DNA of 64,000 bases from Mya arenaria (taxonomy: Eukaryota > Mollusca > Bivalvia > Myida > Myidae), in NCBI RefSeq assembly GCF_026914265.1, contig NC_069136.1, positions 33,193,368-33,257,367 on the forward strand, written 5' to 3'. This document shows, one piece after another, positions 36,334-47,849 of the stretch (position 1 is the stretch's first letter; the number at the start of each line of letters is the position of its first letter). The notes under the pieces were generated by a model, which was given only the letters and a program-made list of their open reading frames with translations, made no database searches and was not told the DNA's origin. The translations under genes were made by a program, and so were the position numbers.

Positions 36334-39300
36334 ATGAGGTGTTTATTACAGACACTGGGTCGACGCACATACGTTACACAAGGTTCAAACCAAAGAAAAC
36401 GCTACAACGTTGGCCTGTTTGGTTGTGGGCGGATTGCAGGTAGGAACCTTTTTTAGATTCTCTGTTTTCCGAAAAAAGTCAAGGTTTTGTGATAGCGGTT
36501 GTGTGTCGTAGTGGACACTGAAAACTTTAACCTCGGTCATAACTAAAAAACCATTCAAGATAGTCCCAGGAAATTGTTACATAGATTCCCAGAGACTATA
36601 CTTACATGTATAATAAGTCTCATATCTCTGGTTTTCAATAAATGTTGGGTTATCCCTCTTACTCGATTTGACAGCAAAAACAGACGAACGTTGGCGTTGG
36701 CTCCGTGGCGCTATTGTTTATAATATCCGACTTTATATACTGCATCGAAAGAAGTAAAGTTACCCCGAACAATTACACTGCCCTTGTGGCCTAATACACC
36801 ATTAAACATTTGCAATCATGTATTTAATTTCAGGCGTCCATCTTAAAAACATTCTGAGCAACCGTCGTCTGGACTTGAAATGGATTGTGGAAAACGATAT
36901 GAGGCGAATACAGGAAGTGAAGGACGAGTTCTACCTCGATGGAAACACTCCTTTCTTCCCCTCCTCGGAGAGAGACAGACTTTTGTCGGATAAAAGGTAA
37001 AATGACTTATCTATGGTAAAATTAAATTCTTTCGGGTACAGGAAAATGAAGGATGAGTTCTACCTCGAAGGAAACACTCTTCTTTCTCCTCCACGGAGAG
37101 GGACAGACGTTTGTAGGATAAAAGGTTGGATGATCTATCGATGGTAAAATGATTATCTTTCGGGTACAGGAAATTGAAAGACGAGTTCTACCTCGAAGGA
37201 AACACTCTTTTTTTCTCATCCACGGAGAGGGACAGACGTTTGTAGGATAAAAGGTAGGATGATCTATATAGGTATGACGTCACCATTGCGTCATATGTGC
37301 TTCCATTGTGTGGATAATTCTCAATAAAAAAAGAAGTTTTTTATGACTGATAGACATGTTTTCACATGCTCAATACACTGTAAATCAAAAATATAATTAT
37401 TCCTGAAACTTTTATACCTTGAGTATCTATTATTGCTTGATTTATCATTTAGAATAGAGATTTAAGCATAAACTGCTGCCCTATAGTTGAAAGGTCATTT
37501 TGGAAGAACTGTCATGGCGGACTGTGCAATTTTTAGAGTTTGTTTTTCAAGTGGAGAGATTTTTCTTAGGAATAACTTGACCCCCCCCCCCCTTTTATTG
37601 GCTTAAAAGATAATTTAAAGCTTGTACTTTAAGAATATATATGTTTATCATAGTCTGCATTCGCTCGAAATGCCTTTAAATGTTGTCTAAAAATAATCAT
37701 TTCACTTTGAATTATAGAGGAAATGACAATGGTGGTGTGTAACCTATATGGTAAAATGATTATGTTTCGGGTATAGGAAAATCAAGAACGAGTTCTACCT
37801 CGAAAAAACACTTCCTTTTTCTCGTTCATGGAGATGGACAAATAATGTCGGATAAAATGTAGAATGATCTATCATTTGTTATATTATTGCCGACTTAAAT
37901 CATCAATTTGTATGTCCATAAAGGAAGTAATGGACAGGCTTTTGAAGGATTAAATGTCAAATGAGTTATCTGTGGTTGGGATATTTCTGCCTTTAAATTT
38001 GTTTAATCTATTGGCGGGTACATGGCGTGATGGACGAGTTCTACCTATGTCGGAACTTCCCATCTTTCCGACATGATAGGTAAAGGGACTTTTTACCGAA
38101 CTTGATAAAAAATAAATATACTATTAAAGGGGAAAATGGAAGACCCTATAAAACATTTGATACTGGACGATATTAAAGTAGAAACTCGAGGTTCTAGTGT
38201 TTAGAACAAGTACGTTTTGAATTAAAACCTTATATTTCAATTGAGTTCGTATATTCCATACAGCCTCGACGCCGTTGTGGTCGTGTCACCCACCAGCACA
38301 CATACAGAGTACATCGTCCAGAGCCTCAAACATGGTAAACTTCATGCTTTGGAAAAGTATTCATATTAACGACAGTTATACCAATAGTTCATCCAACCAC
38401 GCAACTTGCTGTTTACTTCGTATATCATACCAACCTCATGGCATTTTATGTTTATTTCCTACGAGCCTCAGAGCATATACTGTTTAATTCGTACGAGCCT
38501 CAGGGCATATACTGTTTATTTCGTGCGAGTGTCTGGGCATATACTGTTTAATTCGTACAAGCATCAATGCATATACTGTTTAATTCGGACGAGCATCAGG
38601 GCATATACTGTTTAATTCGTGCGAGTGTCTGGGCATATACTGTTTAATTCGTAGAGCATCAGGGCATATACTGTTTAATTTGTACGAGCATCAGGGCATG
38701 TACTGTTTATTTCGTGCGAGTGTCTGGGCATATACTGTTTAATTCGTATGAGCATCAGGGCATATACTGTTTATTTCGTATGAGCATCAAGGCCTATACT
38801 GATTAATTCGTACGAGCATCAGGGCGTATACTGTTTATTTCGTACAAGCATCAAGGCATATACTGTTTAATTCGTACGAGCATTAGGGCATATACTGTTT
38901 ATTTCGTATGAGCATCAAGGCATATACTGTATAATTCGTACGAGCATCAGGGCATATACTGATTATTTCGTACGAGCATCAGGGCATATACTGTTTATTT
39001 CGTACGAGCATCAGGGCATATACTGTTTATTTCGTACGAGCATCAGGGCATATACTGTTTATTTCGTATGAGCATCAAGGCATAATTATACTCTTTAATT
39101 CGTACGAGCATCAGGGCATATACTGATTATTTCGTACGAGCATCAGGGCATAAACTGTTTATTTCGTACGAGCATCAGGACATATACTGTTTATTTCGTA
39201 CAAGCATCAGGGCATATACTGTTTATTTCGTACGAGCATCAGTGCATATACTATTTATTTCGTACAAGCATCAGGGCATATACTGTTTATTTCGTATGAG

Positions 39301-42300
39301 CATTAAGGCATAATTATACTGTTTAATTCGTACGAGCATCAGGGCATATACTGATTATTTCGTACGAGTGTCTGGGAATATACTGTATACCTACCGCATG
39401 ATATACCTTTTTACTTAATACAAACCGCATCGGATACGGTTTATTCGTTCAACCCAAAGGACATACTGTCAATTTCGTACATACTGCAGGACATACTGTC
39501 TATTTCGTAAAAATCGCAGAGCATACTTCTGTTTATTCGTACATACTATAGGACATACTGTCTATTTCGTACAATCCGCATAGCATATTTTTTATATATT
39601 CATTGCGTACCACATGGCTCTATTTTCTAGATTAAGTCTATACAGCTTACTTAATTAAACAATTTCTGTATATGTTAAACTAACCAGTTATATCATATGC
39701 ATCAGAACGCAAATAGGAAAGCACTTTTATTTCGAGGCAAGGACGTGTTTACGGAGAAGCCAGCGGGCGAGTCTGTGTCCGACATTCGGCTGTGTTACGA
39801 GACGGCCGAAAATACCGGAAGGACTTTCCTCACAGGATTTACTAGGTGATTTTGGTGTTTTTATTCAAATCAACATTTTAGTAAGAAGTAATTACACGGC
39901 CTCTAAACGCCAGCTGCACCACTTTACAGTGGTGCAAAGAAAAAGAGCTGTCGACACTTCCGTGGTGGAGCTGTGCCCTATGTTTACATGAACAAACGTG
40001 CGTATGATTTATATTTTATTTGATTGATAATTTTATTTAACCTACATATTTCGAAAATCGGAGAATGTGGTACCGTGTAAGAACACTTCTACTGTAGGCT
40101 GGTTACTATTTCGTTTCAAAATTGTGCAAACTGTGGTGCCAGGAGCTTTTCTTCTGAATCGGATTTGTGCATATTTTGAGATCTGATTGCATAGCAATAT
40201 GGTGTTTTCTTTGCACCACCGTAAAGTGCTGGAGCTGGCGTTTAGAGGCCGTGAATTAAGAAAGCGCTTGTATGCTTAGGAATATACGGTACTCCCTCAT
40301 GAACATTCTGACAATTTATAGTCCGAGATGGCGCATTTCGAGCATATTTTGAATACTAGTACTTTTTTATCTCCGATATTGAGATTAAAAGGACACTTCC
40401 ACGATTTTAGGGGTGAGGGTGGGGGTGTCGGGCGGGGGGAGCCACAACCTCAATCCGCTTATGATTTCAACACGACAAATAGTAGTAACCATGTCGTATG
40501 AAACAAGTACGGTATTAAAGTGTTCTATCATTTGTCATATGCTCAGACGAGCAATGTCATCTCTTCTTTTTCCATGAGCTTCTGGGAACATCATTTATGA
40601 AAAATCACATGAAGAAGAAACACCTTATTCATTCAATTCAACAAGCATTAGGTGACAAGGCTAACGTAAAACAAACGGAAAACACTACACATTAGATGGT
40701 TTCGCTGTATTGGTCTGGTACCGGTTACTAAAGTTGTACCCAGTCTGCAGAACCCGTCCTAGCCCGGGGCGGGGGAGGGGGTAGTTCCGTCAAGAACCCT
40801 ACACACCTCTTTGCTCTTTAGGATATATTTTCAGCAGTAAAACTGCACCTTACTGTTAAGATATTCCTCGGAAAAATCTTGCCTTTCGAACTCCTGATGG
40901 CATCCACGACCTCCAGGGTCACAGTGTTCGAATGCCATAGCATCTAGAGTTGACTTAAAATGCTATATGCTAATATTATATTCACACACTCTCAAACGAT
41001 ATATTTTTAACATTTTGCAGACGTTTTGACGATTCGTATCGAGACGTGAAGTCTGCTATCGACAATGGAACCTTGGGGAAATTACAGGTCATCAAAACTA
41101 CGACCAGAGACTCGCCCAAACCGTCGTACGAGTTTCTTAAGTCCATCGGTCAAAGTGACGTAACGTCATTTCACTTCAGACTGGGCCACTCGCTTTAACG
41201 CTGTGCTTTATCGTTATTTTTTACGTACGACCGGAGAGTTTACGAGACGTTTCTGAAACGCCTTTATGATTATCGTTAAGTTGGTCGTTATTACGATCGT
41301 AAATTTACGATAATGGCAGATCGTAAAATCTATCTGAAACGCACCCCTGGTTTGCTCTTTCCAAGAAAAAAAAAGTTGTTGCAAATGGTATATCTGTGAG
41401 AGTGCAGCTTTAAAGATGCAGAGTAAAGGTGGTTGCATTTTGTTTATGTAGATGCATTATCATGTTGACTTTAATGATTAAAAAGCATGATGTGTGTACA
41501 AATAAAATCATATTAGCGATATTTTGGCGTTTTTTGAACGCGAGAGTTTGTGGCCACGTACCCATTATATTTTTATATAGGCTAATATTTTGTTTATCCA
41601 TACACGAATCATATGGGTTTTTATATATCCTTAATAACGTATACACATCCTGGATGACGTAATGCACACAAATGCAATACGTACAGGGTCGCGATTACGT
41701 ACTGTTTTTCAAATACCCTGCAACAATTCTGGTATTTCCGATCGTAATATTATTATACACCTATGACCATTAAACTGTGAACTAAGACGTTAAAAACATG
41801 TTGTCGATACTGATTATTTGGAGAAGTAAACTATCTGAACTGATATATTACCGAAAGATATCCTCATGTCAACACTTAATGACAATAAAGGTGTGTATCT
41901 CATCATGATGAGGACGATGAATGTTATATAAGCAGTTGTCGTGGCCGAGTGGTTAAGGCGATGGACTAGAAATCCATTGGGATCTTCCCGCGCAGGTTCG
42001 AATCCTGCCGACAACGCATATATTTTTTTCCATTTAACTTCAAATAAATCACCTGTTCCAAATTTAAGGTATTTGGCACAGGCGGTATGGCACTGGCAGA
42101 GAACCCCCGGGAGATTTCTACAGTTATAGACGGGGAAAGTGGTGGTTCCACTCGTCGACTCTTTAACTCCTTCCCACAGAGGTTTGAGGCACCATTTGCT
42201 GCGGAGCTGGACCATTTCATTAACTGCATGGATGGTAAGAGTTTATGCCGCAGGGTCAGACCAGATTTACGTTAGAGGAACGCGCTGGGGTTGAATGAAT

Positions 42301-44089
42301 GGATGGTAAGTGTTTATAATGCAGGATCAGACCAGATTTACGTTAGAGGAACTCGCTAGGGGTTGACTGAATGGATGGTCAGAGTTTATGCCGCAGGGTC
42401 AGACCAGATTTACGTTACAGGAACGCGCTCGGGGTTGACTGAATGGATGGTAAGAGTTTATAATGCAGGGTGATACCAGATTTTACGTTTGAGGAACGCG
42501 CTGGAGGTTGACTGAATGGATGGCAAGATTTTATAATGCAGGGTGATAACAGATTTTACGTTTGAGGAACGCGCTGGAGGTTGACTGAATGGATGGTTAG
42601 ATTTTATAATGCAGGGTGATACCAGATTTTACGTTAGAGGAACGCGCTGGAGGTTGACTGAATGGATGGTTAGATTTTATAATGCAGGGTGATAACAGAT
42701 TTTACGTTTGAGGAACGCGCTGGAGGTTGACTGAATGGATGGTTAGATTTTATAATGCAGGGTGATAACAGATTTTACGTTAGAGGAACGCGCTGGAGGT
42801 TGACTGAATGGATGGTTAGATTTTATAATGCAGGGTGATAACAGATTTTACGTTAGAGGAACGCGCTGGGGTGGAATGAATGGATGATAAGAGTTTATAA
42901 TGCAGGGTGATAACAGATTTTATGTTAGAGGAACGCGCTGGAGGTTGACTGAATGGATGGCAAGATTTTATAATGCAGGGTGATAACAGATTTTACGTTT
43001 GAGGAACGCGCTGGAGGTTGACTGAATGGATGGTTAGATTTTATAATGCAGGGTGATAACAGATTTTACGTTTGAGGAACGCGCTGGAGGTTGACTGAAT
43101 GGATGGTTAGATTTTATAATGCAGGGTGATAACAGATTTTACGTTAGAGGAACGCGCTGGGGTGGAATGAATGGATGGTAAGAGTTTATAATGCAGGGTG
43201 ATAACAGATTTTATGTTAGAGGAACGCGCTGGAGGTTGACTGAATGGATGGCGAGATTTTATAATGCAGGGTGATAACAGATTTTACGTTTGAGGAACGC
43301 GCTGGAGGTTGACTGAATGGATGGTTAGATTTTATAATGCAGGGTGATAACAGATTTTACGTTAGAGGAACGCGCTGGGGTGGAATGAATGGATGGTAAG
43401 AGTTTATAATGCAGGGTGATAACAGATTTTACTTTAGAGGAACGCGCTGGGGTGGAATGAATGGATGGTAAGAGTTTATAATGCAGGGTCAGACCAAATT
43501 TTACGTTAGAGGAACGCGCTGGAGGTTGTCTGAATGGATGGTAAGAGTATATAATGCAGGGTCAGACCAGATTTTACGTTAGAAGAACGCGCTGGAGGTT
43601 GTCTGAATGGATGGTAAGAGTATATAATGCAGGGTCAGACCAGATTTTACGTTAGAAGAACGCGCTGGAGGTTGTCTGAATGGATGGTAAGAGTTTATAA
43701 TTCATGAAGTGCCCACTTATAAAGGAACCGACAAATATAAATTCTTAATATTATATTTGAGTTTAAGATATAACATGTTTTTTATTTGGCTAATTTAGTT
43801 TTAAAAATGTTGTTCATGTGTTTTTTCTACCACAATAAATGCAAAGTTCACTTGGATGATCTTTGGGTTGACGGGCCAATTATCCGTAAGTTTTACACAA
43901 CAAAGGTAGTGTCCGATGATTATTACAATGGCAATGGTGTGTCCATGACTTACGACCCAAAGAATCAAACGTATTTCGGTTCCAGGAACTACTACTCCAC
44001 TTGTTACGAAGGAAGAAAGTCTGTGTGTTGCTGACATTATCGAAAAGGGTGTACAGTCGTACAGAGAAAAACGTGTCGTATTTTTCTGA
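36334..44089 (+). CDS. Gfo/Idh/MocA oxidoreductase (YrbE / inositol 2-dehydrogenase-like), middle exon missing
   Basis: Predicted NAD(P)-dependent sugar or inositol dehydrogenase. Exons: 36,334-36,439, 36,834-36,996, 38,264-38,334, 39,737-39,845, 41,021-41,148, 42,069-42,234 and 43,986-44,089. The first five join in phase and give the Rossmann start (YNVGLFGCGRIAGVH), LDAVVVVSPTSTHTEYI, the family's catalytic-lysine block (GKDVFTEKPAGES) and GFTRRFDDSYRDV. The last two join in phase and give VFGTGGMALAENP, AELDHFINCMDG and the C-terminus IIEKGVQSYREKR. Between 41,148 and 42,069 the phase does not fit. The block of about 65-70 residues carrying the family's HD-x-x-x-HD-type active-site motif is absent. 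The model has about 282 residues against about 340-350 expected. It is either a decaying gene or a missing exon in this copy or assembly. The start ATG at 36,334 is uncertain because an acceptor (TTTATTACAG) lies just after it. Confidence 0.88.
36908..37290 (+). repeat. Tandem copies of exon 2 of the oxidoreductase (pseudo-exons)
   Basis: The second half of exon 2 plus its donor is repeated twice more with an exact 128-base period (anchors 36,908, 37,036 and 37,164). Each extra copy keeps GAGTTCTACCTCGA and GGATAAAAGGT. Each is preceded by a possible acceptor, TTTCGGGTACAG. The copies are one base shorter inside the coding part, so they could not be spliced in without shifting frame. Worn relics lie at about 37,745-37,870 and 38,015-38,085. 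Confidence 0.9.
38400..39600 (+). repeat. 32-bp minisatellite in intron 3 of the oxidoreductase
   Basis: About 30 units with TTCGTACGAGCATCAGGGC and ATATACTGTTTA; decayed units continue to about 39,600. The oldest units read CGAGCCTCAGGGCATA, which resembles the exon 3 end and donor (AGAGCCTCAAACATGGTAA) 60-130 bases upstream. So it may be seeded from the exon border. Open frames inside are repeat artefacts. Confidence 0.9.
39895..40253. mobile_element. MITE with ~48-bp TIRs and AATTA duplication
   Basis: The left end starts CACGGCCTCTAAACGCCAGC and the right end is its complement. The arms match over about 48 bases with a few differences, and both sides are flanked by AATTA (39,890-39,894 and 40,254-40,258). 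It is non-autonomous at 359 bases, inserted in intron 4 of the oxidoreductase. Superfamily not assigned. Confidence 0.85.
40409..40440 (+). other. G-rich tract, potential G-quadruplex
   Basis: Several runs of three or more G separated by short spacers (GGGG, GGG, GGGGG, GGG, GGGGGG). A second G-rich tract lies at about 40,768-40,783. Both are in intron 4 of the oxidoreductase; no function is shown. The rest of 40,259-41,020 holds nothing recognised. Confidence 0.5.
41345..41413 (-). mobile_element. TTAA-MITE family F2, end fragment
   Basis: Matches the right end of 61,921-62,281: TTGCTCTTTCCA, then ATGGTATATCTGTGAGAGTG and CAGCTTTAA, ending at TTAA. Confidence 0.6.
41935..42015 (+). tRNA. 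tRNA-Ser (anticodon AGA)
   Basis: Full cloverleaf with no intron. The acceptor stem GTTGTCG pairs with CGACAAC. The A box is TGGCCGAGTGG. The anticodon stem TGGA/TCCA encloses AGA at 41,968-41,970. A long variable arm (GGGA-TCT-TCCC) is typical of serine tRNAs. The T arm is GCAGG-TTCGAAT-CCTGC. A run of seven T after position 42,020 can stop RNA polymerase III. It reads UCU codons. It lies on the coding strand inside the oxidoreductase intron, 53 bases before the next exon. Confidence 0.96.
42225..43705 (+). repeat. ~72-bp minisatellite seeded at an exon-intron border
   Basis: About 20 units containing TGAATGGATGGTAAGAG, TTTATAATGCAGGG and GAGGAACGCGCTGG. The first unit overlaps the last ten bases of the exon ending at 42,234 (TGCATGGATG|GTAAGAG), so each unit carries a copy of that exon tip and its donor. 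Many units also hold an acceptor-like TATAATGCAG. Donor variants are GTAAG, GTTAG and GCAAG. It fills the last intron of the oxidoreductase. Confidence 0.95.
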
Positions 44090-44110
44090 GTTTATGTGAA
44101 GTAGATAGAC

Positions 44111-44116
44111 AATAAA
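44111..44116 (+). other. Poly(A) signal of the oxidoreductase gene
   Basis: AATAAA 22 bases after the stop at 44,087-44,089. The stretch from 44,117 to 44,883 contains a C run near 44,295 and no recognised gene. Confidence 0.6.
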
Positions 44117-44883
44117 TAGCTTAAAAAATAGCTTCTTATTCATGCCCCGTCCTTACCAAAGAGCACATGTAATCAAGGACTACTCATGGACACTTGGGCG
44201 TGTATGACTTCTGACATGAATTGGGGTATATGAGCACCCCCGGGGTCGGCATGTAGTATATATAGATAGATATAGATAGCAGGTAATTCTCGACCCCCCC
44301 CCCCAATCAAGGATTGGTGAGGCCTGATATACCTCCAGGGTATGATACTAAATATTGACTTAGCCCCCTGCGTGAACCCAATGGTTGGGCACGGATAAGT
44401 ACACCAATATCATGAAACTATGTGTTTCAAACTGTACATTAATTGGCCCGGTATTTATTTATATACTTTTACCGGTAATAGACCAATCACAGCAATGTAT
44501 ATAGCAAATAAGCCTTTGATTCCCTCCCAAATTCTTATTCTATAAAATATTTGTAAAATGTCTGATTTGTCTAGAAACAAGTACAGTTTAAACCAACTCA
44601 CGGATAGGGTCTACAAATAAAAAAGAAATCAATTTCGCTAGTCTCATTTATTTCTTATGTCTGCCAATCATGCACATGAATGTATGAAGAAATGCCTATA
44701 ATGTAGAAGACATGCTCCCTTTTTCATACTTCATGTATACAATTACAACAATTCTTAACAAAATCCAGTAACAGCTTGCACTTAACTATATACAAATCCA
44801 CATTCTACCACGGGCGCCATACATTGTTCTTGGACACTTGACCACTTTCAGCCTCCTCACTCCGGTCAAAAGAAATACAGCTA

Positions 44884-47847
44884 TGTAGGACCTTATGCGG
44901 CATTTATTGATATGTCCAAATGTTTTGACAGTGTATATAGAAATGGTCTGTGGTACAAAATTTATAAACAACTTGGTTTACGGGGCAACATGTTTAGAAT
45001 TATTAAGAACATGTATGAAAATGTACGAGTACAGGTACGGCACTGCAATAGTTACTCCGATTTCTTTGATATAGCTACCGGCTTGAAGTAGGGAGAAATA
45101 TGCTCACCTTTGTTATGGGCCATGTTTATCGAAGATCTAGAATTATTTTTACAATCTAATCCAGACAGTGGAATCACGTTGAAACAAATGACTTTGATAT
45201 TATTCCTTTATGCCGACGACATGGTAATATTAGCGGAAACGGCCGAAGATCTACAACGAAGTTTGAACAGTCTATCCGATTATTGCAAGCGTTGGGGTTT
45301 GCAAGTCAATGTCGATAAAAGTAAAATCATGGTTTTCAGAAAACGAGGAAGGCTGAAATGTGGCGAAAGTTGGATCTATAACGATAAAGTAGTAGAAATA
45401 GTTGACCAATTCACGTACCAAGGAACAATATTTAGTAGTAACGGCCAATTCAACAATAACTAGCAAATGCGAGCGGAAAAAGCTTTAAAAGCTATGTATA
45501 CTTTAAGTGGAAATTTAAAGGGCTTTGATTTGAGCCCAAAGACACAGTGAGACCTTTTTGACGCGTGTATTGGTTCGATATTAAGTTATTAGTGTGAAAT
45601 ATGGGGATATTCCAATGCTAAAGAATTGGAAAGAGTACATCTGAAGTTTTGCAAGCGTATGCTAGGTGTAAAACTTTCAACAAATAATGTAGGTGTTTAT
45701 GTTGAATTAGGACGCTACCCAATACAAATTAAAAGACAGACTCGAATGGTGAAATATTGGTTTAAAGTCATCAATACTAACAACTGCGTAATTAAGGCAC
45801 TTTATGACGAATTAGTTGCTGACAACAATATTAGACATTTAGATAACTGGTCGTCAAAGATAAAGGACCTACTTTACAGACACGGTTTCGGGAATCTATG
45901 GGAAAATCCATCCACTATAAAACCTGACCGTTTTGCTCAATTGTTTAAGCAGCGTCTTATTGATCACTTCAGCCAAGAATGGCACACTTCCTTCCGAAAT
46001 AATAACGTACTTACTTTATATAAATATCTAAAACCAAAGATTGAATATGAACAGTATCTTGACGTTATGAACTCAAAGCGTTATCGACATGTGTTTAGTC
46101 AACTGCGACTATCATCACATAAACTCAGAATTGAGACTGGTCGTTACGGGAGAAACCGAGAAGAGAGACATGATCGAATATGTGTATTTTGTGATAGCAG
46201 GGACATTGAAGATGAGTTTCACTTCATGTTCAAGTGTGATATATATAAAAATATAAGAAAAAGATACATAAGTCGTTATTCCTGGCATAATCCAAGTATG
46301 TTTAAGCTTATAGGACTGTTACAAAGTAAAAATAAGAATGTATTAAACAACCTTTCTTGTTATATAAATAGTGCGATTAAAATTAGAAATAACTTAAACA
46401 ATACCTTAAGGAAAATACGGTTTCTGTTTTATGTTTATTTATACATATGCTACAAAAAATATAGTAACATAATAATAAATAGAGGATATTTGTTTATTTA
46501 AGTGTAAGATCGTATTTTATTTCACGAGTGTCATAGAAAAACATAATTTCACGAGTGGCGAAGCCACGAGTGAAAATGTAGTTTTTTATGATCACGATCT
46601 TACACTGAAATAAACAATTTTCTGTTTCTTTTATGCTTATTTTCGGAGTTTTATTTGTTTTTTTTTATCTATTTCTGAATTACCCCTTTTTTGAAAAGGG
46701 TGGGCTTTACGCCGCTTCCTGTGGGGCGCCCCTCTTGCATAATTATAGCTGTCAACTTTTCTACTTTCGGTTTGCGAAGAAATAGTTCTCTGCTATTCAT
46801 GTTTATGGCTTAATATTCGCTCGTTTTTTATTGCAAAGCTTTATGAACAGTATACAATGAAGTATTATTAGTGCATATATGTTCCAAAAAATAATGAAAA
46901 CACTTTTTATTTTAAGATGGGCATGAATTCATAACCAAATTACTACGCCGCTATTTAAAGAATGAACATTTGGAAGGTCAAATGTGTTAGCAAAACAAAT
47001 GTGGATACTCATTGGTTTTTAACCATTCTTCTTAGTTTAAGACTGCATGTACGCGTGTTTTCATAGTAAGTTAATATTCAGTCATCTTACTGTCAGAGAC
47101 CAGTCTGTTTCGCTTTAAAATGTTTGTTTTCCAGATAAAGAGTAAATGTCACGCTAGTTTGTTGACACATTTTGAGGTGTGGGTGGGGTAAAAAATATCG
47201 GATCTATCTGTAAATTGTTGTGTGAATTCTCCAGGAAGCTCATTTTACGTACTACAACGGTTAACAGTTCAAAATACATTTGAACGATGATATAAAATTT
47301 TATTTACAGTTGTTTTTGTCTGTAATTCGTTTGGTATGAAAGCAAATGTTCGAACATTCAGCTTCAAAGATCAGTAAAATGTTTGATAAACGGGATAACC
47401 GGTAATAAACGGTAAGTTGTTAATGTCCAATTATATTTTTTTATTAATTTTAAACATTTTTTGACATAATTTACTTAATTTAAGTCCATTGTTCTGTTTT
47501 GATCAAGGCAAGTTCATGTAACAACAAAGGAATTTAAAAATAGTTCTGAAAGTTGATATTTTCACTCCTTATTTTGCAGTGAAAATATCAAATTTTCACT
47601 GTTGTTATTTCACTGTTAAAACCCCATATATCATCGTAAAGCATGATAGAAATGGTTTTCTGAACTTTTTATTACTACCCTCCACATTGTTTTCTTTGTA
47701 TTATTATATGTTTTGTTTTATTTTTTGAATGTATTATTTGTATGTGTATGGGTTTGTTTTTGAGTGTATGTACATTTCTGTGATTGTTTGTATGATGAGA
47801 GACTATGAAGTCTAAATCAAAATAAACTTCTGTTCTGTTCTGTTCTT
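44884..47847 (+). mobile_element. LINE 1: 5'-truncated non-LTR retrotransposon
   Basis: One frame runs from 44,884 to about 46,490. It encodes the reverse transcriptase from the block AFIDMSKCFDSVYR through the catalytic YADD box (LYADDMVILA, near 45,210), the thumb region and a C-terminal Cys/His domain (CVFC ... DEFHFMFKC). The frame is not shifted, but has four stops: TAG at 45,089, TAG at 45,461, TGA at 45,548 and TAG at 45,590. The 5' end, with endonuclease and ORF1, is missing. The 3' end probably resumes at about 47,640 and finishes at AATAAAC plus (TTCTG)n at 47,828-47,847. Between them lie a hairpin element and about 1 kb of foreign or unassigned DNA. The clade (Jockey/CR1/I-like) is not resolvable by eye. 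Confidence 0.85.
46490..46617. mobile_element. Hairpin element inserted in the LINE 1 3' end
   Basis: The arms are about 55 bases: GTTTATTTAAGTGTAAGATC on the left matches the complement of the right end. At the centre is a near-perfect palindrome around CACGAGTGGCGAAGCCACG. The LINE reading frame ends inside the left arm. Another small hairpin (TTGATATTTTCACT with its complement) lies at 47,553-47,591. Confidence 0.75.
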
Positions 47848-47849
47848 AT

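Noticed and set aside
34897-36368. Minus-strand open frames of 109-170 codons
   Set aside because: Readings of the 32-bp minisatellite, equally open in overlapping frames.
41941-42275. Open frames on both strands over 41.8-42.3 kb
   Set aside because: They overlap the tRNA-Ser gene and the oxidoreductase exon; shadows.
43786-44034. 82-codon plus frame ending in KSVCC
   Set aside because: The real coding here is the last oxidoreductase exon (43,986-44,089) in another frame, supported by acceptor, phase and C-terminal conservation.
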